From Mesodorylaimus sp. YZB2_4 (lineage: Eukaryota > Nematoda > Enoplea > Dorylaimida > Dorylaimidae): 64,000 nucleotides of DNA. The notes under the pieces were generated by a model. It searched no databases, was not told the DNA's origin, and saw only the letters and a program-made list of their open reading frames with translations. Below, piece after piece: positions 14,916 to 28,090 of the stretch. Each line of letters opens with the position of its first letter. Positions within the stretch are counted from its first letter, which is position 1. The stretch covers positions 186,001 through 250,000 of the forward strand of contig JASANH010000601.1 in the NCBI GenBank assembly GCA_030248295.1, written 5' to 3'. The translations under genes were made by a program, and so were the position numbers.

Positions 14916-17900
14916 AAATATCTGTTCCATTCCATTCCACACCAAGGCCTCGCCGATCGAGTCCGGTCCCGACTGTGCACGACCCCGAAGCAATGAAAAA
15001 TTTCTTCCCTTCCCAAACTTCTTCGGGGTCGACTCCCATCGTTTTCAACGCCCGAATGTCGACTTTGAAAACACGTCTGCGCACCTTTTTTTGCCAACCG
15101 CCTCCATCATTTCCACATCGCCGAGACAAGCGCCCCCAGTCCAAAGCCAGAAATGTGCACAGTTCGGGTCGGGATCGGATGAATTTCCTTGCACCACACC
15201 GAGCAATGTCCCGACTCCACCATTCGTTTTCACTAAAAATGATGATAAAAAAACGACTGCGCACGTGCAGCTCGGCCGTAAGTATAGGCGCGTCTTTCCG
15301 CCAACCTATCTATACAGAACCAATAGAGCCAGTAGCTGGTAACGTCTGTTGGCCAATCCACAAAGCGACATCGCAGACTGGCGCCGAGTCGAACGACGAA
15401 CCCACTTTTTAGAGGTGACGCCAAGTTTTTTTCCTCCAAAAAATGCGCCCACTTTTGCGTCCACGCATTCTTTTCGTCTACGCCGTAGAAAAATATAGAA
15501 ACATACTGTTTCAAGACGGCCTGTATCAAAACTAAACAAAGTCTCGTCTGGTCTGGCGGTTCAGTTTTTTTATGGTCTCTATTTCCAACTTTGACTTTGA
15601 TCTAGGTCGAACAACGATTCCGTCACTAATTTAAAATGTCTGCAAGTATCCATCATTTTCTACAAACCACATCGCACGATCGCAGACATTTTTTCAGCAC
15701 ATTCCAACTGCCGCCGTCCGTTTGCTCGATTGGATTATAAGCTACTGTTCGACACACCCTCCCAATCGTCCAACTAGACATAACGGCGACGTCGTCTCGA
15801 TTTATGCTCTCCTCAAAAAACATCTCAGCCCGTCGAGCGTGTCCTGCATGTGCTAGCCACGGTCACTTGAGTCAACACCGACCTGGACGTGCTGTGTTTG
15901 CGTCTGCGTCTACGTTCGTTCCATCACAACCATTTCTCAAAAACGACGTGTCGAAAATTACGTCAGTCTCGTCAAGCTCCCGTCTCGTAATTTCACGCAT
16001 TTCCTACACCATGCCTCTTCAAAAAAACTGCTGTTTATTTTTCACATAATCCATTTATCGAACGCATTACGATTTGAATTTCCCGCCATCAGACAATCCA
16101 ATCGCTTCGGCCAATATTGCAACGAACCAATCGCAACACGCACCTCCATCTCGAACAGCCAATCAAAACGTGACCATTTACAACCACACCCATCCAAGAA
16201 CGCACGCCGAGCGACACCTGGCGGCGTGAAACACAAGGCGCAGCCCATTTTCAAGGTCACATATATCGCCGATACCGTCCAAACGTCTTTTTCTTTCCTT
16301 TTTCGTCCACCGAGATATTTCCTAGCACAAAACCTACCCTAAGACCTATATTTTTGTCCGCGCTGTGTCTGACCGACGTCACGGTCTGGCTCTAACGTCT
16401 AAGAAATCTTGCCTATTCTATCAAAATACACTTCCGTTTGCGCACTCAACCAACGCTCATCTGCCACGCGCCAGACAGTGTCGACAAAACGGATGTTCCC
16501 TTATCAACCCCTTCAACGTACGCACGGTACTTCATGCATGCCCCCATTTCCATGTCATCTTATCTTCACATTCAGCACATGCATCGCTCCTTATTTGCAA
16601 CCTTGCATGGACTTGTTTGCGCCACAGAATTTGCATACACACTGCCATCACATATAATTTCCAGTCCAAACGGTTTTCCCAGTCCACCACCGAAAGGATT
16701 CTTTTTCATTTAAATTCGAAAAAAAACACCACGTTTCACTAAAGATTTTTAATTAAAAGGCCTGATCGTTTTTAGTAATATTTTGAAACAGCAAGTTTGA
16801 AATTTTCAAAAAATTGCCACAAATTTTAGACTGATATATATCCAAAATGCCAAGCCACTACCTACTGCCCGCCCGACTGGTCAGTCAGTTGGCCAATGGC
16901 CGAGCGACAAAGTGGACGATGGCCAATGGTCAGCCAGTCCCGTCCTCGATGCCGGGCTGACCAGCGGTTACAGTAAGTGGGCTCATCCACCATTGGCCAT
17001 TTTGTCTTTCAAGTCTAATATAAGCAAGAAAACTGAATTTATGGAAAAAATACAATTAAAATTTTTTAGGAAACGATTATCTAACAAATAGAGTTCAAGA
17101 TTTTCCTTCACATTAGGTTTATACGGCGTTCAAAGCAAAAAAAGTTGACTGCGCTGCCTTTTATCAAGTAGATCGGTCTTGGATAAAAATACCAACCTAA
17201 ACACAACCGCTTGTCTCAACCGACGCTACGTTGGCCTTTCCAAATAACGTATAGTGCAAGTAGGAAAACTCAACTCAAACTCAAACACCAAAGTCAGATG
17301 CGGACTAAAAAAAACGAAACCAGCCCAGCACGCGCATTCTGGTCCTATCCCCTATGGTCAGGCGCCCCATCGGCCTCGTTTCGAAAACAGCGCGACACAA
17401 TTTTGAAGAAAGAACGCCTAGTAGACATATATAGTAGTAGAAAAACTGTTACCTTGCTAAAAATTTCTTCCTATTCCAATCGTAGGCCACGTCGTCTTTC
17501 CGCTCGGTACGCCTGTCGCCAACACCGATCGGCGTCGTCGTTTTTCCAAAATGCGCACCGTAAAACCAGGATTGGCGTCTAGTCCAGTCGCTGCCGTCGG
17601 GCCACCGGCAAATGCAGGTAGACGCTGGAGGTTACCAACCGTATTTTTCATCTTTTTTCAATTTTCAAGCGCCCGAACGAATAGTGGCGACGGAAGAATC
17701 GGGTAACCGGGCGCCGCTCTCACCATTTTCAAAAACCGCAAAATCTCCTCGCCCAAAGGGAACAGAACGAAGGCGTCTGGTTGGTCGCCCCCTTTCCACA
17801 CCACCCTGCTTGTACCCATCCGAGTACGGTCGCCCTCGGTCGCTACGATGAGTAGAAAAACGTAAATTGTACATATTCCATACTCAGTTCGACTTGGACG

Positions 17901-18900
17901 GTATCGACGCGTTTTTGCGCAAATATAGAGCGTGACTGTCCAGACCGGAGGCGATAAAGGCACGGCGGTGGAAAGGCTGGTCACAAATGTCGGCGACATA
18001 TCTCGCTTTTTTAAATGCCTACTCAGATGAGATACGTAGAAAATAATTCTTGTCTCATAATGCTGGAATTGATATCAACAAAAATATTGACCACATTCGG
18101 TGGACAGGCCAACACCTAATTGAATTTGGACATGATAAATTGATTCATCGACCCCGAGTGATGACAATGGCGAACCAAAATTTCAGTCATTTTTCAACCT
18201 TTTGAAATAAAATCGTTGCAAATATGCCATTCCTGACGATATTCTACGACTTTGGTTTAATCAAATACTCGCCTCCGATCGCCCGACAGCGGCATACTGT
18301 AGGCGCTAATCAATATTACTGATGTAGCCGGAAAATCCCGAAAATTGTCATAAAATTGGTCAAATCAATCGAAACATCGATGGAAAAATCATTTAGTGGT
18401 TCATAAAATGATCTTGTGCAGAAAAGTGAGTAAATGCAAATTACAGTAAGCAAGGAGACTTTTCGGTCGGAAAACTATCGGAAGGGAATTTGACCGATTT
18501 CAAGCGGATTAATTAAGCAATTTCATTGAAGAAAATTGACTTGAATTGTCTAAAAAGAAAAGGAGACGTCAACTTTCTCAAAGAAACGATGAAAAACAAA
18601 TTATGCAATTCGGCGCCAAAAAGCAGAATTTTGTTTCCCCTCCCGCACACGTGTTGATCCGCACTTTTTTAAGCCGCTTATAACAAAAATCGCGTTTACA
18701 AATTTTTTAAAGTTATTGAAGACCCAGTTTTTGAGATATTTTTTGAATTAAAAAGTCCTTTTTTTCTTAGTCGCAGCCGCTTTACGCTTTTTATGAATTA
18801 TTTACGTGACTAGACTAGAAAAGAAACATTATAATTTTGCGTAGTCTGGGCACCTTTGAGTCGGGATTCTCCCCTTCAATTGTGGGCGCAGCATCAGGAG

Positions 18901-20223
18901 GCCACGTCTGAGATGGTTTTTTTTCAAGAGAAGCAACAAAACAAACCGTCTATCTAGGCGAGGAAAAAAACGCGGTGTCTGCGTCTGGGCAACGAAGTCT
19001 GTCCGACGACGTCCAGCTATCTGGGGCGGACATATTAGCTGGCTGGGCCGCCACTGTGCCCATCACCCCGACGACGTCCGACCCTATCTATCAATCTGTT
19101 GGTTCACTTTGCGTTGGCGTCCATTTTTGCCAACGATTGCAATCTTTTGGACCCCGAAAAGCCGAGTGTGGGCGAGCTGGCCCGGGCGGACGTCTGGGTG
19201 GTGGGGAGTGCTACAGTAGGTCAGGCGAGGAGTACAGTGCGAGGTGGTGTGGGTGGCATGGTGTGGTGCGTGTGCAGTGGTCAGAGTTCTGCTCAAGTCA
19301 CTGCATGTCTTACCATTTCATCAAAAAATCTCCATCAGCCACACGATGAAAAAAGTGAGTGTAGTCGGTGCAGGATGAATTCGTCGGCGACGTCGTTTTT
19401 GTGTACATTGGCCTCGTGCGTGTTTGAAAATGCGGTCGACGGAATGATGTCACTCGAGGTTTTTGGCATTGAAGGTCGTCTGTAGTCAGCAGCACTCATA
19501 CGTACGAGTCCGCCCACCTAGTCAATACAGGCGGCCAGGCAGACTGGCATGAAACAAAAATGGAGTTGCAACTTGTAATGGGACTAGCGGGACGGGCGGC
19601 CAGGTAAGCCGTCCTCCATCACAACGAGGTAGCTAGAGTCTAAAAAAGTGGCTGGCCACCAAGCTATCGGGCTTACATCAAGCCGGACGGAGGCAAACGA
19701 GTCGAGCCTTCGTCCCGGATTCCTGGTTTTTTTTTCAGCACATGTCGCCGTTTTTAATTCGAGACCGCGCCTGGCGCCGAAAGGACCGGCCGAGCGACAT
19801 GACCGTACGTAGGCCCCTCACGGCCTATACTTATACGTGTTACGGGCCAGACACGCCGAATTGATCGCGCCGAGGCGCCAGCTTAAAAGAGAGGGGTGAC
19901 AGCCGTCTGGCTCGAACCGGCCGGCTGGCTTGCGGTTTCACTGGCCGTCGGCGGCGGGCGGGACGGCAACGTTTTATTATGACGCGTTTTCACTATGCTC
20001 CTTGCCTTTAGCTCGTTGTCTAGCAGCCAGACGAAACGAAAAACGAACTATACGACGGCTTGCATAGCTCAGCTGCTTGCTATCGACCAGCCACCCTGCA
20101 CCCAAACTAGTCAAGAAAATAACTGCCCCCCAGATTGCACACCACTTCTGCCATCAATGGCCACAAACAATAGCCTCCCCTCCTTTGACTCATTGTCCTT
20201 GGTTACCCTGATCTGTCGACTGT
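18901..20223. other. Intergenic, G-rich, no confirmed gene
   Basis: Base composition turns towards G/T on the + strand. A short open frame around 19070-19210 has gene-like amino-acid content and a hydrophobic start, but I could not find splice sites or a homologue. It is not annotated as coding. Confidence 0.4.
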
Positions 20224-21940
20224 GAGACCCCTAAGAGGAGACCGTTGTGACTGATTGCTACAAATGAGGCACATAAAGTCAGAGGTTCCCGCATTATGGC
20301 CAGTGCTGCCCAGGTTGCTCCGTCATAGAAATCAACCTCCATTTCAGAGTTACCGAGCCGTCAAATTCAAATGGTCTTCATCGAACTGGCAGTGGCGCAG
20401 TCTCAGCTGCTGCCAGTGTATCGTCATGCCACTTTGACAATGTGAGATGTAAAGCTCCTGCTTTTTTAGGGTCCAAGAAGAAATGAGAATCAGTGAGACA
20501 ACGGCAGCCAGGGCTGGCACCTCGATGACTTACTTCCCACAGTGTGCAGACTCAAAATGTACTCCTTCGCTGCTCATTTCGTGCCTCCAGCCATGCAGCG
20601 CGGACAGGTCACTCACTAAACATCATCAGGCAAATGCACTCCGGTTATTGGCTTTTGTGGTCCCATGGGTAGAGTCTCTGGAGGGCTTGGCTGTACAATT
20701 GGAAGGTATTGCGGCCTGGTAGTTGCTACTCGCACTGTATCTCGAGGGGCCCCAACGAAAGCAAGCCAAGCGAGCAGACAATGTGAGCTGTTGTTACAGT
20801 GGCTGTACAGTCAACTGCAGAGCACGCAGAGCTCTTGCCGAGCGGACTTGGTCCTGCTGCTCGTGAGCGGCTGACTGGGCATCCTCGAGTCACACTTGAC
20901 CATGTATTCATTCGATGGGCTGTCCATGCTCAGCACTTCCACAGGGTCCACAATGTAAAGTCAGCCCCTTCCTTCCCCGTCTCCAGTCAGTCAGTGTGTG
21001 CTGTGGTGTGCGGTCGAGTGGTAGGTCTGCGGCGAGGCATGAAGAAGCTGCACCTGTTCTTCACGCGGGCCCAGCGGACCGAGTTGGCGCCAGAGCTGCT
21101 CGATCAGATGGCCCGAATAGACGACCTGTGCAATCTCGCGCGACTGCTGATCGAGCGAATCAGACGGGTGGCCCAGCCGAACAAGATGCATCGGACGGCC
21201 GATCGCGTGGTGCCCGAGCCCGCGGCCGACGAGCGGGCGCAACTGATATCGGCTCTTCACGAGGGCGCCAAAGGGTGCTTGAGCGACAACCCGTGCGTGG
21301 TCAATTACCTGAAGACCCTGGTCGAGGTCGAGCAGGACGTCGTCAGGCATCGCGACACTTACTTGCGCCAGGTCCAGCTTTACACGTGAGTAGCCCTGTG
21401 GTCCGGGGGCAGTCCTCGCACGCGTGTGTTGCAGGGTGAACGAGTTGAAGAAGTTTACGGACGTGACGTACGTGGAAATCAGGCAAGCCTTCGATGAGCT
21501 GAACAAGAGGAGGACGGCGTACGACTACGCCCGCGAGCGTCTGCGTCGATGCTCGAACCAGGAGATCGAACAGCGCGGCCAGGATGCCAGCACCCACCAG
21601 AAGAGCTTCGAGCAACAGGCCTACCTGCTCTACGGTCAGCTGGGCAAGATCCCCGAATACCAAATGGCCATCGCCAAGGCCATCAGCGTGTTCGTCAAGG
21701 CCGAGACCGAGTTCGGACGACGCACCTTCGTCACGCTCAAAATGGTCAGGGCCCCCGAGCGATACCAGCCAGTCAACGTGGACTCCGAGTCCGATGCATC
21801 GGTGACCACCGCCTCGCCCGGCACCCCCAGATCGTCGAACAGCGAGGTCGGCAGTGCGCAGGAAGGCTCAAACAAGCAAGTCGCCGTCAAGCCAGTCTCC
21901 AAGTGATTCAACCAAGAGTGGTGCGTGTGACCTGAATGAT
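20224..21940 (+). repeat. Inverted duplication, copy 1 (about 1.7 kb)
   Basis: From GAGACCCCTAAGAGGAGACC at 20224 to about 21940 this block matches 60255-61976 in reverse orientation. Both copies contain the same two-exon endophilin-like gene with the same 49-base intron. The upstream non-coding part shows scattered substitutions, while the exons are nearly identical. The left boundary is sharp: flanking sequence differs immediately outside GAGACCCC. The right boundary fades over about 30 bases after the stop codon. Confidence 0.9.
21039..21906 (+). CDS. Endophilin-like N-BAR protein, copy 1
   Basis: Two exons, 21039-21385 and 21435-21906, encode about 272 residues. The predicted protein is a BAR-domain membrane-curvature protein acting on endocytic or organelle membranes. 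Evidence: an amphipathic start (MKKLHLFFTRAQ), a helix ending in RRVAQPNKMHRT that resembles the endophilin YLQPNPxxR region, and the BAR signature LNKRRTAYDYARERLRR. The tail is Ser/Thr-rich and ends in VSK. There is no SH3 domain, unlike typical endophilins, so it may be an endophilin-derived N-BAR-only protein. The frame stays open upstream of the chosen Met for about 80 codons, but that part is less conserved between copies, which supports this start. A second copy lies inverted at 60292-61159; the two proteins appear to differ at only two residues. Confidence 0.72.
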
Positions 21941-22887
21941 GTTTTTGGTTTGGTCAAAGTTTTATGAGTGTCGAGTGACCTCTGGCCTATTAAAAGTCGC
22001 GTCTGGTTGGTGCATGTTGATCATGGTAGCCGGGCTGGGCACTGGCGAGTGTGCTGGACTGACTATGACCTTCCGAGGGAAGGCGAGGAAGTCCATCCCT
22101 AATATTTTCTCTGATGACATAGTTGCATGGGAGGGACCGGCAGTAGTGCGAGTGATTGCGTCCGTCTTTGATATTACAGTAACTACATCACTGTGGCACG
22201 ATTTATGAAGGGGTTGCGAGCCTAGCCGATCGATTGTTCTATTGGGTAATACTTCAACTGAAATAATCATTTTCAGAGAATGGGTCAGGCACGAGTACAG
22301 TATTTTGTCCTAAAATCACTGGTTGTCACTCGTAATCACCCGAATTATTGATCAGTGGCAAAAGTAGAGCAGCAAGAAGGTAAAAGCATCCGCTTTAGAT
22401 GTCCTGATGAGTGAATTGGCAAAGTGGGTGCTCTTTGAGAGTGAACACTGACCCTTTCATTTGAGGGCTTGCGTCGACGTTACGGTTTCTAAGACACAAG
22501 ACAATCATCCCACGTCCCTAGCCATTTTTCGAGAGTCCGCCAAGCGAGTCGGAGGGGGTAGCCATGGTTTGCTAACATAGGTGAGCAGGTCCTTTGTTAC
22601 TCCTTTGTACCAAGCTCAACAAGGCATCGATCCTGGCAAAGCTGGCAACAGGTTCTCGAGACTTCCATCGCTCCTGGAATTTCTGGTTGCGAAGCGAGTT
22701 TGGCGCTGACTTGTGCCAGCTTTACCCTGAATGGAGCATGGTCTCGTCCAACGGCCAGGCCGCGGGTGACTCGCAGAAAAAGCTTTCCAAGCAGTACTTT
22801 ATGAAGTGCTTGCGTCACTCGTTTTGGCTATTCATAAAATCACTAATTCAACAATCCCTCGCCGTTTCTCCCAGCGACTGCTCCAGC
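21941..22887. other. Intergenic / 5' region of mucin gene
   Basis: No conserved gene. The 3' part is probably the promoter and 5' UTR of the membrane mucin that starts at 22888. An open frame continues upstream of that Met, but the first hydrophobic segment follows only the chosen one. Confidence 0.4.
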
Positions 22888-25800
22888 ATGACCGATCTCC
22901 TGTCTCGATTTGGTCGATCCAGGTTCAATCTGGTACTTCGATACGGAATACAGTACGCTATCGTCATCGCCCTACTCTTATTCTCTATTTGTTCTTCGAG
23001 TAAGTCAACCACGTTTTACTGTCCCCCCCCCCCCCCCACGAGGAGTCTTACATGACCCGAGTCATTTTGTAGATCCCTGCACAGACAATACCAACACGTG
23101 TGACCAATACGCCACGTGCACTCCGACAGGCAGCAGCTATACGTGCCAGTGCAGGAAAGGGTACAAGGGCAATGGCACCTTCTGCTACGTAGGTAATGCC
23201 CAAGAAATGTTTCAAGCGCGAGCTGTGCTGGTTTTTTCTGCCTGAATCCAAGCTGGACAAAGCAGTCCGGCCCATCCAATCGGTTCGATATTCCCTGATC
23301 GACCTGCTGCCCCAGTGGTGTCCTAAGAAGCCTGTGAGGTCTTTTGTTGCTGGTCGCTCTGGCGATGAATGCGACTCGCCCCCCCCCCCCCGCTCATAAG
23401 TCGCAGCCATGCGCTTAGTGTTTACGGGAAGTAAAACACACTGGAGGCAATGCTGATGGTGTCCCGTAAGCCCAGGCGGCCCAAGTCTACACTTTTCTAT
23501 TTTCAGATATGTTCGCTCTGGAACCGGGAAGTTGTCTGGACATGAATCTCTTTCAATGTTTGAACGGGTCGTGTGTGCCTATTAGAAAGCTCCGCAATGG
23601 AGTGACTGACTGCTCGGAAGATGAGGACGAAGGTAAGAGCTCCCTTGAGCATTGGACTGAACCATGCAGCATTTATGCTCTTAGCTTGCCACGCCGAAAG
23701 TAACCGAATCCGCTGTGATTTCTTGTGCGTCGATCCCGAAGAGGTCGAGAGGAAGTGCCTGCAGAAGCAGCGTAAGTCGGGGGTTCGTCTGAAGGGAATA
23801 CTATCAGTGAAGTCTAGTGAATGCGTGGCTGGTTGTTCCGCTGACTGTGGAGAGACTGCATCGAAATGGGAGGACAAACCGCCACTACAGACCTCTTTTT
23901 CTTTTATGCTGGCACAGTATTTGGTAAGTGACTACAGCTTGCGTGGAGATTGACTTGTGTGCCGTACTGAGAAAGTTCACACTTGATTGCTAAGACGAAG
24001 GAGGATACTGACCTATAAATACTCTTTCAGATAAGCTTTATTGCACGTACTTTGGACGGGGCCCATATTTCATGTGCTCTGATCAGAAGGTGTGCATTCC
24101 GCAGAGTTGGGTCAATGATGGCAGATGCTCGTGCAGTGATTGCTCGGACGAATTTCCAACGACAAGTACAAGCAGTGAGTCACAGAGCTTGCAGGCAGAA
24201 GAATTCCAGGCCATTGAATTACCTTCTCTCTCTACTCTGTAGGTACCACTCCTTCGACACCGCCACCACCGCCACCACCGCCACCACCCCCCGCCACCCC
24301 CCCCCGACACCTCCCCCACCGCCACCACCCCCGCCACCGACACCTCCTCCACCTCCGCCGACGCCACCTCCGCCTCCGCCAACAACGGAACCGCCACCAT
24401 CGCCGCCACCGACGCCGCCACCGCCACAATCAACTCCGCCTCCTCCACCTCCTAGTCCTCCTCCTACTCCCCCGCCACCGCCACCAACTACAGCTACGCC
24501 TCCGCCCTCCTCGCCATCGACCACAGCCACACCACCACCGCCACCACCAACATCGACATCGACACCATCACCATCAACGCCAACGCCAACGTCAACTTCA
24601 ACGTCAACGTCAACTCCGACTCCACCTTCCACAACGAGGCCACCGCCAACACCCCCTCCTCCTCAAACATCGCCAACTACGACTTCTTCGTCATCGTCAT
24701 CGTCAACGACGTCCTCTTCATCGTCATCGACATCGACCCCCTCATCGACGTCATCGTCAACATCATCAACGTCATCGAACACTTCCCCTTCCACTTCCAC
24801 TTCAACTTCAACTTCTACACCAACAACTACGAGTACAACCCCATCAACCAAAGTTACTGAACCACCCTCCACGTCTTCCTCAACCCTCCCCGTCAAACGT
24901 ACACCACCTCCCGTGATCACTCCAACACCAATACCAGAGCCGACGACGCTGAGGCTACCTCCTACACTTCCGCCACAGCAACCGCCGCCGCCCAGGCCAT
25001 CCCCAGAGGCTATTCCGCCAGTGCAGGTTAGGCCAACACCTGCGGCTCCCAGTCCAGTGGCTACACCAGCCATCCTGAACCCTCCGCCAGCGCCAGTTCC
25101 ACCCCCAACACCAGCACCAACTCCGTCAACACCAGCTACCCCATCAGCATTGGACCTAGCACGTCAGGCATGCTGGAAAGAAAAAGCCGACTTTGCCCGT
25201 CAGCGAATTGCGAGCGACAGAAGTGCGGTGTGCCCTTGCGAGGGGTACCTCATGCCTGATGAAAACAAACAGTGTTCACGTAAGTGACATCCCACACGTT
25301 ACTTGGCCCGAGCACACACGGAGTGATGTTTCAGCGAAGAATGTTATGACTGTGCAACTGACGTCGAAAGGCATATGCACGTTCGACTTGGACTTTGCCA
25401 AGTTCAACACGACCCTGACTGACCCTACCAGCAAAGAGTTCACTCAGATGGCAGAAATGGTCGTGACTGGGGTAAGGCATGGAGACACTGCCCTTGGTGT
25501 GCTTAGGACAGACTCCTTGGAAACACGAGGCCCCCGCTCTTTATCTTACTTACTCCTATTCTATCTGCCCATTTTCAGCTTATCGATCTCATAAATGGCA
25601 ACCAGGCATTGCGGAACGTGGTGACCCAGGTGTGTGTAGCCCGCATACCCATGCGAGCGGGCTCCATCGTCACCACGGTCAATGTACAGACCAATTCGAC
25701 AGACGCGAGTGCCACTGGCCAGGCACTCAACTCAGCCATAGACAACAATGGGGGCAAGCTGGGACAGAGTGGGCTCATGTCTCCGTCCAATGCCATTCAA

Positions 25801-27753
25801 GGTATCTTAGCAATCTGGCCAAAAAACATAGTGCTAATTGATTGGTCATTTAGATGCGGATGAGTGTTCCATCGGCAGCAACGAGTGCGACAAGCAGGCC
25901 ACCTGCACCAACGTGTACGGTGGGTACAACTGCGCCTGCAAGGACGGATACTCAGACATGAGCAGGAACGGACAGCGCACTGGCAGCGCTTGCTCGGGTA
26001 AGTGGGCATGAGGGCCCAGCTCCGGTGTTCTCAGGGCCTGTGGTTCGAATCCCGCTCAAGGCTCAAGTTTTTTCTCATGTCGGTTGATTCAAAAACAGAA
26101 ATCAGTTGGTTCCTGATCACGACTGAGGCACAGGGCGGGCAAAGCACCTGAAGCAGGCAATCCGCCTGTCTCCTCCAACAGGACCTCGTGATACCTCCCC
26201 CAACTTGGACCCTGTTGCTGATAATCATAGCATCTCTGTTTCTAGATTCGAGCAGTTGCCCATCCAACCTGTTCATTGGCAGCAAATGTGTTGGCATCGG
26301 GTGGATCGTGGCATTCGCTCTTCTATGCGCTCTCTTATTGCTTCTAAGCCTCCTCCTACTCTGCTGCCTTTGTTGTCCCGGCTGTCGCAATCGTTATTTG
26401 AAAGGGTCGGCGGCTGGGTGGGTTCTATTCTTAGTCATCAAAACAACTTTCCTAAATTGTTGATTTTTCAGTCGTGGTTCAATCAGCAATATGCATCGTC
26501 AGACTCAAACTGAGCACGATTCGGAACATGATATTTACATGAATGGCGCCGGTCATCACCAGGCTGTCATCTCCTTGTCCCCCAGTCAAGCGGCGCCAGA
26601 TTGGGATACTCATAGTGGATGGCGTGGGAGTCGACCAGGCACGACAGCATCGGGCCGAAGTAGAGGACGAGTCACGCCGCACGATATTGAAGTAGCACAT
26701 CACCCGAACGGCCTCGGCACGCCATCAGGTTCATTCGTAATTCATGTGTTTTTGTTGGAACACTCTGAAAATGAGTTTCTACTTGCAGCAATAGGTCACT
26801 TGAATGGGCAAGATGTACACGGCTTCGGCTCGGATCCAAATAACGAATTAGAGAGAAGGCGTAGACTTAAAGTTAGTACATCGATTTGCCAGACCAGGGC
26901 CTTTTGCTGTATGAGTTTGGTTGCAGGCACTGAATGCCAGACGGTCACGTCCGACCACCGCAATGACCAATGCGGGGTCCGAAGGAGCTCTGAATCGACG
27001 ATCGAGCAGTGCAAAGTCTGGGAGGAGGCCTAGAACAGGTACAACCCTGGCAGGAGAGCTTGCTCCTCTCAAAGCCGACCAACCTATCTGATCTGGTTGA
27101 GGGCTGGCGCATGCCCTCCTTCACAAGGTCCTTTATGGGAGCCTCGCAGACTTACCATGCACTCTGCTGTACTGCACTTCCCTGTTGAACTGTAGATGGT
27201 CTGGTCTGCTCTGACGGGGCTTCGGGTAATCCCACTGTCTGGTGGGGTATGGTGTGGGAGACGATTATTGAACCCCTCGGCTTGGGCTGATTTTCCAGCC
27301 GCAGATGTAGTCACCTTGCTCCAGTTCAAGTTTTTGTCTCACCGACTGCCCTCTGTCATATTCTCTCCTATCCCTGGCAGGCATATTTACGCGCATCTCC
27401 CGTCAGGTTGGTGTTTCACCCCCAGATCATGTCGGCTGGCCTCTAGCAGTCTGCCATGCTTTACCAGTCCTACCCACCAGTGACGCAAACCCACACTGTG
27501 TGCTGTGATGGGTGACCCCTCCCGTCACTAATCTTGCTTTTTGTGTCTCCAAGCACGTGTTTCAGAATCACGTCGTCTAAGCGAGGGTGATGGCGCGGGG
27601 GTGACACCTCCGCATAGCATCCGGTCGACTCCGACGAGTCCTCGACGAAATCGTAACTATCGTCCGAAAACAGGTAAAGCTCCACCTCATTGGAAAGTGT
27701 GGAAAACCAAGCCGGGTTATTTCGGTAATGAACATATGATCTTCGATGATTGA
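22888..27753 (+). CDS. Membrane mucin: EGF, LDLa-like, SEA, EGF, TM
   Basis: Fourteen exons by splice phase: 22888-22999, 23073-23192, 23507-23632, 23685-23771, 24031-24174, 24243-25279, 25335-25471, 25579-25801, 25854-25997, 26246-26405, 26472-26728, 26789-26871, 26927-27038, 27566-27753; about 976 residues. Order: hydrophobic signal sequence; EGF-like module (CDQYATC...CQCRKGYKGNGTFC); cysteine-rich LDLa-like repeats (CIPQSW...CSDCSDEF); a Pro/Thr/Ser stalk of about 330 residues, likely O-glycosylated; a SEA-like module with a VTTVNV strand; calcium-binding-type EGF (DADECSIGSNEC); a Leu-rich membrane span followed by Cys pairs; a basic Ser/Arg-rich cytoplasmic tail. Probably an epithelial surface protein. 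One base seems to be missing in a C9 run at 24297-24305: upstream and downstream frames agree only if the run were C10. No family name can be given. Confidence 0.8.
23023..23037 (+). repeat. Poly-C tract (C15) in mucin intron 1
   Basis: Uninterrupted C15 inside the first intron of the mucin gene. Confidence 0.95.
23379..23391 (+). repeat. Poly-C tract (C13) in mucin intron 2
   Basis: Uninterrupted C13 inside the second intron of the mucin gene. Confidence 0.95.
26030..26245 (+). repeat. tRNA-derived SINE candidate in mucin intron 9
   Basis: A B-box GGTTCGAATCC at about 26042 is followed by CGCTCAAGGC and a T-rich stretch. A similar arrangement (GTTCGAGTCCCGCTCAGGG) occurs at 48043 in an intron of the zinc-finger gene. 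No clear A-box was found, so this may be a truncated copy. Confidence 0.4.
27240..27335 (+). repeat. Interspersed repeat family C, diverged copy
   Basis: Lies in the last intron of the mucin gene. The segment with CCCCTCGGCTTGGGCTGATTTTCCAGCCGCAGATGTAGTC resembles CCCCTCGAGTTGATGTTCCAGCTGCACGTGTAGTC at 43.35 kb. It is the most distant of five copies seen. Confidence 0.5.
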
Positions 27754-27900
27754 TTAGCACGTTTGTAAGCAGTCATATGCAAATATGATATATGCAACCT
27801 GCTGTATGTGCATGCGGGCCGTGTAATAGTGTAACCGTGAGCTTATCCGCTTTTGTGGACTTGTACAGGTAGATAGAACGAAGACTTGCCTGCTCTGACC

Positions 27901-27906
27901 AATAAA
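27901..27906 (+). promoter_or_regulatory. Polyadenylation signal, mucin gene
   Basis: AATAAA about 148 bases after the mucin stop codon and upstream of the next gene on the same strand. Confidence 0.6.
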
Positions 27907-28090
27907 GACATCGTATGCATTTTTGTGAACGCACTGATAGAAAAAAGGGGCCTGGAAGCAGCATCTAGTTTTAAATTTGGCGCCTTTTACATCTCTTGTC
28001 TGCTAGTAGCGCGAAGAGAGTGTCTAAATCTATTGATTCTTTGTTTCGATCGAAAGTTGATTCGGTTAGCATTTTCGTCTACATAGAAAA

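Larger units (their letters stand above)
9411..18900. other. Gene-poor region, no recognisable exons
   Basis: No conserved protein was found on either strand. The + strand stays C/A-rich to about 17 kb, then becomes AT-rich (17.9-18.9 kb). It contains a C13 run (14406-14418), a CA dinucleotide tract (14898-14915) and a pyrimidine-rich stretch at 12.77-13.0 kb. A cluster of TGGCCAATGG/CCATTGGCCA words lies at 16.89-17.0 kb. Open frames of up to about 215 codons are present but look compositional. Confidence 0.5.

Noticed and set aside
14765..15412. 215-codon + strand frame
   Set aside because: Low-complexity Ser/Thr/Pro/His content in the biased region, with equally long frames on the other strand; no conserved motif.
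19070..19215. Short + strand frame with gene-like text (NDCNLLDPEKPSVGELARAD) and a hydrophobic start
   Set aside because: No convincing donor or acceptor, no neighbouring exon and no family resemblance; left as a possible exon only.
20915..21439. 174-codon alternative frame across the BAR gene
   Set aside because: It runs through the BAR exon in another frame and into the intron; the MKKL frame has the domain signature and correct splice phase.
24219..25073. Long minus-strand frames rich in Gly/Val/Asp opposite the mucin stalk
   Set aside because: They are the complement of the Pro/Thr/Ser codon repeats of the mucin exon, not independent genes.
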